Positions 10,636 to 22,438 of a stretch of DNA of 64,000 bases are shown here, piece after piece. The position numbers were made by a program, and so were the translations under genes. The notes below the pieces were generated by a model. That model was given only the letters and a program-made list of their open reading frames with translations, made no database searches and was not told the DNA's origin. Numbering within the stretch: position 1 is the first letter of the stretch; every line of letters begins with the position of its first letter. The stretch spans positions 79,488,999 through 79,552,998 of the forward strand of contig NC_088643.1 of assembly GCF_964019385.1 (NCBI RefSeq), in the 5' to 3' direction. This stretch comes from Sycon ciliatum (taxonomy: Eukaryota > Porifera > Calcarea > Leucosolenida > Sycettidae).

Positions 10636-10952
10636 TACGTAGTACAGTAGTAGCAGACTAGCAGTGCTCTCTTTTTCGATCCTGCTCGATCTGTATTCAT
10701 ATAAAATTCAGCACAAACCATTATTATTGGTTTGTGCTTTCAACAAATCACGTTTCTTTCAGTAGTAAAATGCAACTTTGTGTCGAGTAAAATGCAAGAA
10801 GGCAAAGTGTTTTACAAGTCCCTGGTCATTACTGATGTGCACTGGTAACATTGGCCGAACATCGAGCCGGGTGATGTGAACCATCTGGTGGCACCATCTA
10901 ACTTACATACATGTACATGCATAGTATATAAAAGAAGCCTTGCTTGGTAGTT

Positions 10953-11255
10953 TAACATGTTTTTCGATTTTGACAGCATGTTACAAGGACACGACAACGT
11001 GAACAACAACTGTGAGAATAAAGAATTCAAAAAACTGCGGCGGCAACACGATAACATCTACAACACAAAAAAAAGAAAAAATCTACATCCTACCAACCCC
11101 TAGAGTAAAGAGGGTCCTGAGAGGAACCTGGGTTTTCCCAATACGGTTCAAATGGTCGCAAGACCGGGACTCTTGCCAACCGGGTTATGGTTGTAGTCAG
11201 GAGCACTATGCGTCCTCGCCTTGTAACAATGCTGTCAAAATCGAAAAACATGTTA
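10953..11255. mobile_element. MITE with about 37-bp terminal inverted repeats
   Basis: The left end TAACATGTTTTTCGATTTTG (continuing to about 10,988) is the reverse complement of the right end 11,219-11,255, with one or two mismatches. TA at both edges suggests a Tc1/mariner-type target. There is no coding potential. The same element is at 43,908-44,210. Confidence 0.72.
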
Positions 11256-11280
11256 GATGTACATGTATAGTAGTACCGGC

Positions 11281-11329
11281 AATAGTAATAGCACCCATGG
11301 TTGACTCAACCATGGGTGCTATTACTATT
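11281..11329. repeat. Near-perfect palindrome, 24-nt arms
   Basis: The arms (left arm starting AATAGTAATAGCACCCATGG) are exactly complementary and separated by a single C. The palindrome lies 26 bp beyond the MITE at 10,953-11,255 and is duplicated at 44,236-44,284. Confidence 0.7.
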
Positions 11330-12864
11330 ACTATTATACATGTACTTCAAGGACAGCAGAAAGATTGGCAGAATCATGGTACTTTTTCTGGTATGTTTCA
11401 AGCATGTTTTGGTATGTGGATAAAGAAATGAGCAGAATTCAAGGAAGTGACTGGCACAAGGCCCCGGTTTGTATTGGTTCTGCCAATGCCACTGCTTTTT
11501 GAGCCGAGAATCTGCCTATTTTCGAGCATTGTCCACAAAGGGCTAACTAAAATGCACCTAAAAGGCACTGGGGTATGAGTATGTGAAGGGAATGCTGGTC
11601 ACCTACATGTAATTCTACGTAACACCTGAAACCTGACAGGTCCCTGACACTGAAATTGCACCTAAAAGTATGTGTGCATGATACAGCAGGACCAGGCAGG
11701 CACAGTGGGTTGGTCAAAGACAAAGACCGTGATTGAGATACGAGAACTTGTGGCCAGGCACATACCCTCACCCCCACCGTTAGGCGCTGCACCTGCCGCT
11801 AGGGTTTACCGGGTGTTAGTGGCTGCCGTGGGTTTCCTTTGGGAACGGACACGATAGTTTACTTACTTTATAATACTAATACAAGTAATACAGAAGGGAG
11901 TAGTAAAAGGTGTTTGTACTATATGTACCAGTAGTCATGATTATGACCTCGAAATTGTGGAATTGGGAAAGGAAAGGTTTTCATGGCTTTCTCCTGATCC
12001 TGGCCCATAGTCTGGGGGCCAGGGGGATTATTTTTGAAGTTTCGTTCCGGGTAAGAGGGCACCAAGTTTTGTCGATTTGAGTGTCAAGTATCTTCAAAAT
12101 GCTGCAAGATGGTATGCCATTCAATCAAAATTTCCATCGGGAAGGTCATACAATGAAGGTGGAAAGAATTGATGATGGTTGCCATGGCAACACATCAGTT
12201 AATTCAAATATACAGGAGAACTATGCGATATTTTGACAAAATTCCTGCTGGATATAAACATATCCAATACGTATGACTGGTTAGCCAAGTTTGACTGAAA
12301 ACAAATAAACTTCAGGGCCTCAAAGGTGAATTATAAAATCGGATCTACTGCAACTATACATTACTGTACATACGTAATTAAATATGCATGCATACACCGA
12401 CAACTGTACAAATATATTGGTGACCAGTGTACATGTGACATCTATAAAGCCTTTTAGAAAAGAGGTAGAAATGAATAGAGTAGTCTGTGACCAATGGTGA
12501 TCTAATGGATATACATGTACATGTACATGTACATGCCTGAGATGGCATGAAACTTTGTTGTGACTGATCAAGCCATCTGTTGTTCTGACTAGTGTGTACA
12601 TGTACATGTATGTATGTATGGCGAAGAGGAAAATGTAGAGGGAAATAGAGCATGCCAAAGCAGTTCTCTAAGTACCTATCAGTTGGTAGCAACAAAGAAG
12701 AGCTTGTGGCATTCTTTGGTGGTGAAGTGGCAGCTCCCGGACAACCTGGCAAGGTGCCCCCAGGCAAGGAACTGGTTGTCACTGCGGGCCAAGAGTCACA
12801 ATTGTCAAGTCGGCTGGTGCAAGCATGGCGTTTACTGCTGTGGAGGAGTTGCTGTTAACCCAGG

Positions 12865-13723
12865 AACTCTCTTCCACTGCCTCACATCAAGAGCTGACAT
12901 TGATTGTGGCTCCGAGCTCCTCCAGCAGGGCATTGATGCGTTTTCCCGTTGGGGACATAAGTGGAGGATAGAATTTGAGCCCTCCAAGACGCAGGCTATG
13001 TCTATAGGCCACCATCGCCAGCCCTGGGAGCTCCCTCGAGCAACATTTGACGGCACACCGGTCAGTGAAGAGAGTCGGCTGAAACTCCTGGGAGTCACCT
13101 TTGACGACACCCTGAGCTACTCCTTCCACCTCCGCTCCCTAGCTTCCCATGCTAACCAGCGGATTGGCTTCCTGAAGCGAGCGTCTCCCATTCTGGTCGC
13201 CGAGAGCCGCCAACGCGTCTACAACGGCTTTGTGCGACCCACACTCAAGTATTGCCCCTTAGTGTGGATGGGCTCACCCTCGTCCCATCTTAAGAAGCTG
13301 GACCAGATCCAGCGAAGGGCCCTCTACATCATCGGAGCAGGTACTTGGCTCCCTAGCCTGGCACTCCGTCGCCTGGTAGCTGCACTTGCCTATACCTACA
13401 AGCTCTGCTATCTAGATGCATCCAGCCCTCTGAAGCAGATGCTGCCCAAACCAGCCACTCACCGTGCCCCCGAGACAAGACCTATCCGTCAGTCTCTCCA
13501 GCTGCATGATTCCCATCCATACCAGATGACAACTGGCCTGCCTGCCAACACCCGGAATAGCTGTCTCCAAGGATTCCCTGCTTGCACCGTTGCAACATGG
13601 AATGCCCTGCCACCAGACCTGTTCCACCACCCACCCGCCCAGCCCCACATGCAAAGCTTTGAGAAAAAGGCGTACCGTCACCTTCTTGCTCAGGACTGGC
13701 TCTCTGCTACTGATGCACTTTGA
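12865..13723 (+). pseudogene. 5'-truncated LINE reverse transcriptase (Jockey/CR1-type)
   Basis: The frame open from 12,614 to 13,723 is chimeric. Before about 12,865 it reads the foldback arm. From there to the stop it is the C-terminal part of a LINE reverse transcriptase. Diagnostic pieces are KLLGVTFDDTLSYSFHLRSL (the post-catalytic 'LGV..D..L.' block), VYNGFVRPTLKYCPLVW and LDQIQRRALYIIG, then TWNALPPDL near the end. The catalytic palm (YADD) and the endonuclease are missing, so the copy is dead on arrival, as is typical of 5' truncation during target-primed reverse transcription. It probably inserted into the left foldback arm, since arm homology stops exactly at its left edge. An identical fragment is at 45,820-46,678. 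Confidence 0.78.
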
Positions 13724-13893
13724 ATCGGTTCACCAACGCTTTCCCTGTTTTTATTAGTGTTCAGCTGCTTACCTTATAACCCTGCTGCCATCATCACCAA
13801 TATTCTGATTCCCATGCACATGTCCCAGAACCTGCTATCCTTCGCAGTCCCCATCACCAAGAGCACTGTGCTCTTCTATCTCCCAGCTCTCCC

Positions 13894-14142
<249 letters not shown>

Positions 14143-14261
14143 TCTTCTCTTCTTCTCCCCCCCCCCCCATCTCCCGATAATTATTAGCCTCCGTTTTCTT
14201 TCGACGCGTTTGCTGTGCAGTGAAGCCGAGACCCTAGATCGGTGGAGCACATCAGACCCCG

Positions 14262-14786
14262 TCACCACGTCCACAATTCATGCCTGCGATGCTGCACCGC
14301 TGCTTTGCATGTCATGATTGGAAGCTGTGGCCTTAGTAAAAAAAAGGGGGGGCACCAACCTGCACCAACCTCCACCAGCAACGTACACGGGATAACATGG
14401 CTAACAGAACAAGCAATGATGGCAACATCGGTATATCGTGTTCTTATCAGAACGGTCTCATACCCACTGACAGCTGCATGCCTTGCATGAAGGAGCAGTC
14501 TGGTGTCAGCCGCTTCCTGGGTTAACAGCAACTCCTCCGCAGCAGTAGACGCCATGCTTGCACCAGCCGACTTGACAATAATTATTATGCACTCTTGGCC
14601 CGCAGTGACAACCAGTTCCTTGCCTGGGGGCACCTTGTTCAGGTTGTCCGGGAGCTGCCACTTCACCACCAAAGAATGCCACAAGATCCTCTTTGTTGCT
14701 ACCAACTGATAGGTACTTAGAGAGAACTGCTTTGGCGTGCTCTGTTTCCCTCTACATTTTCCTCTTCGCCATACATACATGTACAT
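14262..14786 (-). pseudogene. Fragment of an uncharacterised invertebrate protein carrying a QEAADTRLLLHARHA motif
   Basis: The minus frame reads the right foldback arm (LSTYQLVATKRILWHSLVVK) and continues into the loop with TQEAADTRLLLHARHAAVSG. A motif of the form QEEADTRxLLHAxHA recurs, as I remember it, in uncharacterised proteins of cnidarians and other invertebrates; no activity can be stated. The frame then degrades. The same N-terminal part, read in another frame, appears in the left arm (SKYLSVGSNKEELVAFFGGE, plus strand from about 12,668), interrupted by the LINE. So one coding sequence is split between two inverted arms. Copy: 47,242-47,766. Confidence 0.5.
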
Positions 14787-15388
14787 GTATATCCATTAGA
14801 TCACCATTGGTCACAGATTGCTCTATTCATTTCTAACTCTTTTCTAAAAGGCTTTATAGATGTCACATGTACACTGGTCACCAATATATTTGTACAGTTG
14901 TCGGTGTATGCATGCATATTTAATTACGTATGTACAGTAATGTATAGTTGCAGTAGATCCGATTTTATAATTCACCTTTGAGGCCCTGAAGTTTATTTGT
15001 TTTCAGTCAAACTTGGCCAACCAGTCATACGTATTGGATATGTTTATATCCAGCAGGAATGTTGTCAAAATATTGCATAGTTCTCCTGTAAATTTGAATT
15101 AACTGATCTGTTGCCATGGCAACCATCATCAATTCTTTCCACCTTCATTGTATGACCTTCCCGATGGAAATCTTGATTGAATGGCATACCATCTTGCAGC
15201 ATTTTGAAGATACTTGACACTCAAATCGCAAAAACTTGGTGCCCTCTCACTCGGAACGAAATCTATTAGACGTGACTTTTTCCTAACTTGGCCCCCGGAC
15301 TACCAGTCTACAAACGAACTATCCCGGGTAGCGCACTGTATCCCGGATCACGGAGGGGACAGGGGGCGCAGTGCGTCCGGTCCAGGGA

Positions 15389-15790
15389 ATTTAAAAAATG
15401 ATAACAGAACCAAGTGAAAAAAACAAGAAATCATGCAAACAAAACAAAAAAGGTATGATAAATATTTCAGGCCAGTCCCACCCCGCAGCAACCAGGTCGG
15501 CGGATGCCGGGTGTAGGACAAGATGGCAGTAGGGATCACGTATGGCTGCTGTTGTTGATTGGATAAGGGAACACCCAGCTTTGCACGGAGTAGAGAAAGG
15601 GTTGAAGAGAAAGCCGGGCTCTCTGAATTTCTCCAAAGTGAGGGAAGGCGGCAACCCTGCGATAGAGGGCAGCCTTGCCTTGCCTTGCCCACCAGTGCAG
15701 CTGAGGACAACAGGCACGAATGATGCATGCTCCACGTGCAGAACCCAATCCTCATATGCTTTGGTGCTTTTCTCTCTGATGCCTGGCATA
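15389..15790 (-). pseudogene. C-terminal fragment of an RT/restriction-like-endonuclease retroelement
   Basis: Minus-strand frames resemble the C-terminus of the intact protein at 608-3655. EHASFVPVVLSCTGGQGK corresponds to EHSSFVPAIFSTTGGLGK there, and a second frame gives ALYRRVAAF, matching SLYKRIASL. The correspondence moves between frames, so the copy is frameshifted and truncated. It is a different, diverged family member rather than a copy of that element. Duplicated at 48,370-48,771. Confidence 0.62.
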
Positions 15791-15799
15791 GGCGGATGT

Positions 15800-16978
15800 C
15801 AGGGAGGCAGGGTTTCGCTTTGAGCGCGCAAGGGGGTTAGACAACCAAACATCGAAATAATCATACTCAGATCATGGAGTTGCTTATCATACGACTCCTG
15901 GATGCTGATGACTTGCATAAGCTGAGTGGGTTTCTGCCAGGGAGTGCTGTTCAAGTTCAACTCCACTGGGCTCTAAAATGGGCTGGGAAAGTGCATGTAC
16001 AACGGGAAGACTACACCACATGATGTGAGTTTTCGCCGTCAGCGGAAAGGGTATCTACTATCCAGAGTTGTACCCTCTTAGGGGGGGGGGGGGGGGGGTA
16101 CTGGAAGTACCCGGTATGTACTCGGCTTGATGTCATTCTGAGGCTTTCCGCGGTTTCAACCCAGGGGCATTCCCGGCGGTTGTGAGGCACACATTGCCCA
16201 AGCTTTTGTGCCCCATGTCCTCTCTAGTGAGCCCCAATTTTGACGCCCAGTTCTTCCTTAAGTTACACTGGTGTAGTGTCTCTGGGGGGGGGGGGGGGGG
16301 ATTGTAGCCTGGTTGTAAGGACTTATGACAGCAAGTATCTCTCGAACAGAATCATGGCTAACGTGAGGACAAGTTACCTTATTTTGCAATAACTATATTC
16401 GACTGTTTTAAAATAAGCTTTCCTGTGAACACAGAAATACATGACAGCTCTTGGCTCACTAGTAACTATTCTCTATGACCATTCATGGTAGCTACCCGAA
16501 TAGCTATGATAGGCTGAGGATGATCTTACAAAGACTTTAATTAATTTTAAAAGTGTAAGCACATGCATGACGGAATGATGGAAATCAGCAGCTCTTCCGG
16601 ATGATAGGCAGACGGCGTGAGGCCAGAAACCGTGGCATAGCAGAACTGAGAAGAGGAAAGCGGTCAAAGTAGCTGTGTTGGTAGACGAGCAGGTCCTCAG
16701 CCAAGGAATGCCATCTGGAGGTGTGTGTTGAACTTGAAAGAGCTACATGCACAAGTACATCATGACTACTGCGGTTTGCGGCAACCGCTGTGGGGACCAA
16801 TACATGGCGGTGAAATTGAGAAGTCACGGCGTACATCATGGTTTAGCTACATATGATTGGAGGGAAAGTGTCAGTGCGTGCAGCCTATACATGTATATAG
16901 CGGATTGTACCAGAAAGAACTACTTTTTAGCGCGTGGGATAAGAAATCAAAATTAAAAATAATCATTCAATGGCAAGG
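15800..16978. other. Non-coding stretch with two poly-G tracts
   Basis: No exon or protein similarity is seen. Poly-G runs lie at about 16,081-16,098 and 16,285-16,300. The second is longer in the duplicate, at about 49,264-49,290. The base after 16,797 is the point where copy A' carries the hAT insertion, so copy A preserves the empty target site GTGGGGAC at 16,790-16,797. Confidence 0.6.
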
Positions 16979-17057
16979 CAGGGAGTCGTCAAATACAGTG
17001 TGACGATCCCTGGCAACTCCACGGAGTCGTAAAATACCGGTGTTTCACGACTCCCTG
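16979..17057. mobile_element. Miniature element with hAT-like ends
   Basis: This 79-bp segment starts CAGGGAGTCGT and ends ACGACTCCCTG. These are the first 11 bases of the 4.5-kb hAT element inserted nearby in copy A'. The middle holds further GGAGTCGT-type repeats. No 8-bp target duplication is visible. It may be a very small deletion derivative. Duplicated at 54,474-54,552. Confidence 0.5.
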
Positions 17058-17499
17058 GACAACTACAACTGCACTGCATGCATGCTGCCAGCTGCTGCTC
17101 AGACAGCTCACGCGCATTGGCATTGAATTATTTGAAATAATTGAAGTAAAAAATGTAGTTGTCAAGTGCTGGCCTGGACCTGCTACCGCGTGCGCGTACG
17201 GATCGAGTCACGCGACATAACGGCTGTTGTCATGGTGGCACAACACTGTGTGTCTCGCGCGATCTGTGTCCGCGATGGCGGCAAGTTTGAAAATCGAACT
17301 GCACGGATTTTTCATGCTGCAGATCTGCAGATGATGAGGCTAGGCCAGGGAAAGAAGCACAAGTGTACGAAACGTTACGTTGTGCTGCACTGAGAAGTGA
17401 GAGAAAGACGATGTTTTGTTCGACATGGGAGGGGACTGTTACTTCTAGGACGCGTCAAATTGCAATTCTGAAGTAGCTCTCACGCAGCTTTGGCTGCCC

Positions 17500-20400
17500 A
17501 TGGATGCCGTCAATGTTGCGGTGAGGCTCCGGCCTCTATTGCCCAGGTAAGTCAAAATCTGCCAACTTGCTGTGTGCACAACCTCACAGGTTACTATCCA
17601 GTGTATGAATGAAAGGAAGAATCTCTTCATTTTCACAGAGAGCCAAGCGATGCTGTTGCTAATTGGAAATTGGCTGGCCGGAGTATTACCTGTGCGAAAG
17701 TCCCGAATGCCTCATTCACGTTTGGTGAGTATTTTATTTGATTGAACAGTTTCCGCAGTGCATGTTTGTAGTAGCAGTTGACGTACGACATAATCATTGC
17801 TACGGTAATTACGCCTTTTACCAAGAGTACATGAAAACCGGTTTTCATGTACTCTTGCTTTTACATGCACAATAAAATCAAGACAAGAGTACATCTGGTA
17901 CACAGCTTGACCTTGGTTATGTACTCTTTTGTAAAATATTATGTATCTTAGGCTGTGTTTACATGAGAAATTTCAACCCGGGTCGAGTTCAGCCCGGGTT
18001 GAAAGTCTGTACGATAGACAAAAGAGGTGAGCGTTTACATGAAGACAGTTGACCCGGGTCAAATACTGATATGCCGCCAAAAGTCCACTTCTACAGTCCT
18101 GTATGGTCACGTGAATCTGTTCGCGCGAAATTTGCATGTGCAGTGCTGTTCAAACCTGGCGCGAGATACGCACAGAAGTACGTTTGTACGATTTTCTTGA
18201 CCCGGGTTGATTTCAACCCTCCCCTTGGGGGGAGGGTTGAAATCAACCCGGGGCGAAATTTCAACCCAGGTCAAGCGCAATGCGTCATGTAAACGCGCCA
18301 TTCATTTTGTGTACATGGCGGGTTGAAATCTGACCCGGGTCGAACTCAACCCGGGTTGAAACGCTTCATGTAAACACAGCCTAAGTATCTGTGGTTGAAT
18401 GCATGTGTCATGCCGGACATACACAATACCGATCTCAAGGCTACAACATATACATTCGCATTGCCGTAGTAACCCCACCAGGTCATCAACCAATATAGTT
18501 GATCCAAGTATCCATTCAGCCACACACGCTCACCTTGGTCATTCGAAGAAGGTTGAGAGTAACTGTGATTTCAAGCTCGATTCAAGATTGAAGGTCGAAG
18601 GAAGGTTGGCACTTTTGATCAGAAGCAGCAGGAGTTATATGATAACAAAAAGGATCGAGTTAGACAAAGGTAGCAAAGGCGAGAAAAACCAACCAATCAG
18701 ACCATAGAGAGCTTGTTGCTATGCAGAATTGACCAATGGGAGAAGACAAGGAGAAATGTGTATTATTTATGAATTAACTAAACAGCCAGCATATACGATA
18801 AGACAGTTAGCAGATACAACATCCCGCGGCCCATGCATTGATAAAAGTGACAAGTAGATACAAAAGACAACTGCTGTACAAACGTGCGCTCATGAGGGGA
18901 ACACGTTCACCCAACATGTAAACTAGTACCGGCAGAGTAGTTAGTTCGTCGTACAACCCGGGGAAGTTTGTCGTACAGCCCGGGAGAACCCTTCAGCTGC
19001 CGAGGCCGATATGGCATCTCCCCGGCCTTCTGGGAGATTGCGTCCCGCAATCCTTAGTCGTACTCCAATCGCTGGGGTGGTCTCCTTCTTCGAACTGGAC
19101 GATTGACACCAGCCGATGCTGCTGCAGTGTTAGTGGAAAGCAACTGTACTCCTTGAGCTGGACGGTTGACATCAGCCGGTGCTACTGCAGCGTCAATGGG
19201 AAGTAGCTCTACTCCTCCAAACTGCTCGTCGCGGCCGCCTGCTCTCTCCGCATGCAACAAGTCTGTGGTATCAGGCGTGTAGGAGCTCGGTTGTGGTGAC
19301 GCAGCTCTGATCGGGTTCCTTGTCGGAGATGAATTCGACGTACAACCGTAGCGAGATGTGTTGGGCGTACACAACACTTCTTCAAGCGGTTCACGTGCAC
19401 AACTTGGCATGTAGTCGAGTCTGATCCCATATCACGGACGTGATACACAACATCAGACAACCGGTTCAAAACCTTGAACGGTCCCTTCCATAACTTCGCC
19501 AACTTGGTGCTGGTTCCAACCGGAACAGCGGATACCAAGAGCCATACCAGACTTCCTTCCGCGAATTCCACCGACACAGCCCTATGATCATAGAGATGCG
19601 CCTGATGTCGATGCACTGCACCGAGCTTGTGCCTCACAGTCGTGTGCACATCCGCCAAACGGGACCGCAATTGACGCACATACGTAGGTTCATCCAACTG
19701 TTCAGCTGGCGGTAAACCATATGCAACATCTTGCGGGAGACAGAACTCTCTGCCGAAGAGGAGATATGCCGGCGTGTACCCTGTGCTGGCTTGGGTGGTA
19801 GCCCGATACGCCATTAATGCTGCGGGTAATTGGACATCCCAATCACGCTGGTCTCTCTGAACATAGTGTGAGGGCAATCGCTCTAACGTCTGGTTAAACC
19901 TCTCTACCAATCCGTCACCCGACGGATGGTAAGCCGTTGTCCGCGTTTTCTTGATACCAAGCAAGCCGCAAACGTTCTTGAACAGTTTCGAATCAAAGTT
20001 TGCACCTTGATCCGTATGCAAGCTATCCGGTGCTCCGAATCTGGACACGAATTCGCTCACAAATACCAATGCAACAGTCGCTGCATCCATCCGTTTCAAC
20101 GGATACGCCTCTACCCACTTTGTGAAGTAGTCCACAACGACCAAAATGTGACGATTTCCACCTGAAGTCTCAGGCAGTCCTGGAATCAAATCCATAGCCA
20201 CACGTTCGAAGGGATACCCCGCCCAGGACACCTGTAAGGGTGCCCCTTGTCCTCGACCAACCGGCCGGGAGCGTCGACAACATGACGTGCACGTGCCGAT
20301 CCAATCTTCCACGTCACGACTCATTCCATGCCAATAGAACCGAGTGCAAAGCTGGGCAATCATCCGCTTCATACCCACATGACCAAGGAAATCGTGATAC

Positions 20401-22305
20401 TCCTTCAGAATTTCGGTCCGCAGATCAACTGGGATCAAAATCTGAAAACGGTTCGGCGCTGAAATCTCAGGCTCAACCCATTCCCTTCCAATCTCAAGGC
20501 TACAACATATACATTCGCATTGCCGTAGTAACCCCACCAGGTCATCAACCAATATAGTTGATCCAAGTATCCATTCAGCCACACACGCTCACCTTGGTCA
20601 TTCGAAGAAGGTTGAGAGTAACTGTGATTTCAAGCTCGATTCAAGATTGAAGGTCGAAGGAAGGTTGGCACTTTTGATCAGAAGCAGCAGGAGTTATATG
20701 ATAACAAAAAGGATCGAGTTAGACAAAGGCGTAGCAAAGGCGAGAAAAACCAACCAATCAGACCATAGAGAGCTTGTTGCTATGCAGAATTGACCAATGG
20801 GAGAAGACAAGGAGAAATGTGTATTATTTATGAATTAACTAAACAGCCAGCGTATACGATAAGACAGTTAGCAGATACAACATCCCGCGGCCCATGCATT
20901 GATAAAAGTGACAAGTAGATACAAAAGACAACTGCCGTACAAACGTGCGCTCATGAGGGGAACACGTTCACCCAACATGTAAACTAGTACCGGCAGAGTA
21001 GTTAGTTCGTCGTACAACCCGGGGAAGTTTGTCGTACAGCCCGGGAGAACCCGTCAGCTGCCGAGGCCGATATGACACATGCTCTCTACTCATCATGATC
21101 CAGTATCTGGTACTAGTATGCAGTGATCCCCCCTAAAAGTTCATCGTACTGACTCTGTGCCACAGTGGGGTTACCCAACCTACCAGATACAGCATTCGGA
21201 ACGCACGCTGTCGCCCATACATAACCTCGCGTTAGTGAAGGAGAATGTTTATTGTTAGACGTAATCGCGTGGCAAGAGCAATGGTCAGACTCAGGTACAT
21301 GATCACATCTTTGTTTGGTATCCCACTGTGTGTTGTAACTGAACACTCCTGTGTGGTCTTTACCAAATGCCATGGGGGAGGGAGAGAGGGCTATAACATG
21401 GGTTTGCACCGTGTATGTACTATGCCATGATGGCACCGAGCTGTAGAGGAGCGAGTCCACTTGACGTTTACTTGCGTATCATCTACAGTACATTATCCAG
21501 TGGCAGTCATGGTAGTAGCTGGGATATTGCCCAACCCGTCATCGATTCACAACAGAATACATATACAGTGTGTTGTACCATAGATGCTAGGCTTTATGAA
21601 CTGATGTGAGTCCAACCCAACTGAGAGTTCATCAGTTTATCCAGTGTTGGTTGGCTATTACCGTAGAAGTGGCGCACTATGGATGTTCTTTGATTCCCTT
21701 GCCATTGTCTTGTATGCAGGTTGTAGATTCTCGGAGATTTGCTCAGTTTTCCCAAGGATTTTTTTTGTTTTGAGCCACCGGAACAATGGGGAAACATGGG
21801 GTTTGTATCCCCAGACTAGTTTTACAGCCATGGCACCATATCCCAATCTAGGGCATCAGATGTTTACTTTGTTTTTCACTACCTATGTCTGTCTTGTTTT
21901 GATTCTAGACCATGTGTTTGACCAAACATCTACCAACAGTGGCGTGTTTGAGGCCATTGCCAAGCCCATTGTGCAATCAACGTTGGCAGGATTCCACGGT
22001 GAGTTGAAACTGTGCACCCACCTCACCCCAGGTCCACCTGCTTCCATGGATATTCAAGGTGTGGCCAGTGTGAGCTGGTAGCTACTACTGCAATGCACTC
22101 AGTACCGTACTGTGAAAAATGCCTATGAGAGCATGCATAACCCAGGCATGGGATTATTGCTGTGTTGCCTTGTGTGCCACCTCCAGGCACTATATTTGCC
22201 TATGGCCAGACATCTTCCGGTAAGACGCACACTATGATGGGTTCGAACCGCGAGCCAGGAATCATTCATCTGGCACTTGACGAGATCTTCAATATCATTT
22301 CCGAG
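17500..22305 (+). CDS. Kinesin-7 (CENP-E-like) motor, first four coding exons, copy A
   Basis: Coding exons are 17,500-17,546, 17,639-17,724, 21,909-21,998 and 22,187-22,305, all bounded by GT and AG with matching phases (2, 1, 1, 0). They join into 114 residues of a kinesin motor N-terminus. The protein starts [13 protein letters not shown] (first beta strand), has [13 protein letters not shown], and then [19 protein letters not shown]. This contains the ATP-binding P-loop GQTSSGKT and ends at DEIFNIISE. The tryptophan in NWKLAG and the order of blocks fit kinesin-7/CENP-E, which moves chromosomes toward microtubule plus ends. The ATG at 17,500 gives the usual short kinesin leader. Intron 2 is 4.2 kb and holds a MITE and a Ty3/gypsy remnant. 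No following motor exon is seen before the block ends at 23,637, where sulfurtransferase sequence begins, so this copy is probably truncated. Confidence 0.8.
17823..17856. repeat. Perfect 34-bp palindrome in kinesin intron 2
   Basis: The sequence is a perfect palindrome, AAGAGTACATGAAAACC followed at once by its complement. Related GAGTACAT/ATGTACTC pairs occur at about 28,520-28,555. Copy at 58,163-58,196. Confidence 0.7.
17951..18381. mobile_element. TA-flanked MITE rich in CCCGGGTTGA motifs
   Basis: Terminal inverted repeats are GGCTGTGTTTACATGA at the left and TCATGTAAACACAGCC at the right, with TA at both flanks. The inside holds many copies of AACCCGGGT in both orientations and a strong central hairpin at about 18,197-18,250 (TTTCAACCCTCCCC against GGGGAGGGTTGAAA). 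A related copy in opposite orientation is at 26,105-26,465, and the duplicate of this one is at 58,291-58,721. It is non-autonomous, with no coding content. Confidence 0.8.
18406..21077 (-). mobile_element. Internally deleted Ty3/gypsy LTR retrotransposon
   Basis: Read on the minus strand, the element begins TGTCATATCGGC and ends CCGGCATGACA, flanked by a CATG duplication (18,402-18,405 and 21,078-21,081). The 3' LTR is complete at 18,406-19,016 (611 bp). A purine-rich tract precedes it. The 5' LTR (about 20,487-21,077) lacks its 3' end and runs straight into integrase sequence. So gag, protease, RT and RNase H, plus the LTR tail and primer site, were lost in one deletion. It cannot transpose by itself. 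It sits in kinesin intron 2 in antisense. Copy: 58,746-61,417. Confidence 0.82.
19209..20582 (-). pseudogene. LTR-integrase fusion ORF of the deleted Ty3/gypsy element
   Basis: This is an open frame of 457 codons. Residues 1 to about 32 are translated LTR; the rest is a Ty3/gypsy integrase. The zinc-binding part has H63/H68 and C98/C101. The core has the DD35E triad D131, D191 and E227 in [14 protein letters not shown] and LVERFN. A C-terminal [12 protein letters not shown] region follows, as in gypsy integrases. No stop interrupts it, although the protein would lack its normal Pol context. I treat it as a relic with a fortuitously intact frame. The frame is also open in the duplicate (59,549-60,922). 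Confidence 0.8.
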
Positions 22306-22438
22306 GTGAGGAGCTCCGCCTCTGTGTTTCTTTCTCATGCACACGTTCTAGCAATGGGCTTTGTCATTGTTTTGCCTCTATCCTTCTAGTCTACTGTGTT
22401 CTTAACTGCTTGCTATGTAGGCTAATAGGTTGTTAGTA

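Noticed and set aside
12614..13723. Single 369-residue protein
   Set aside because: The first third is foldback-arm sequence in a chance frame; only the part after about 12,865 is LINE protein.
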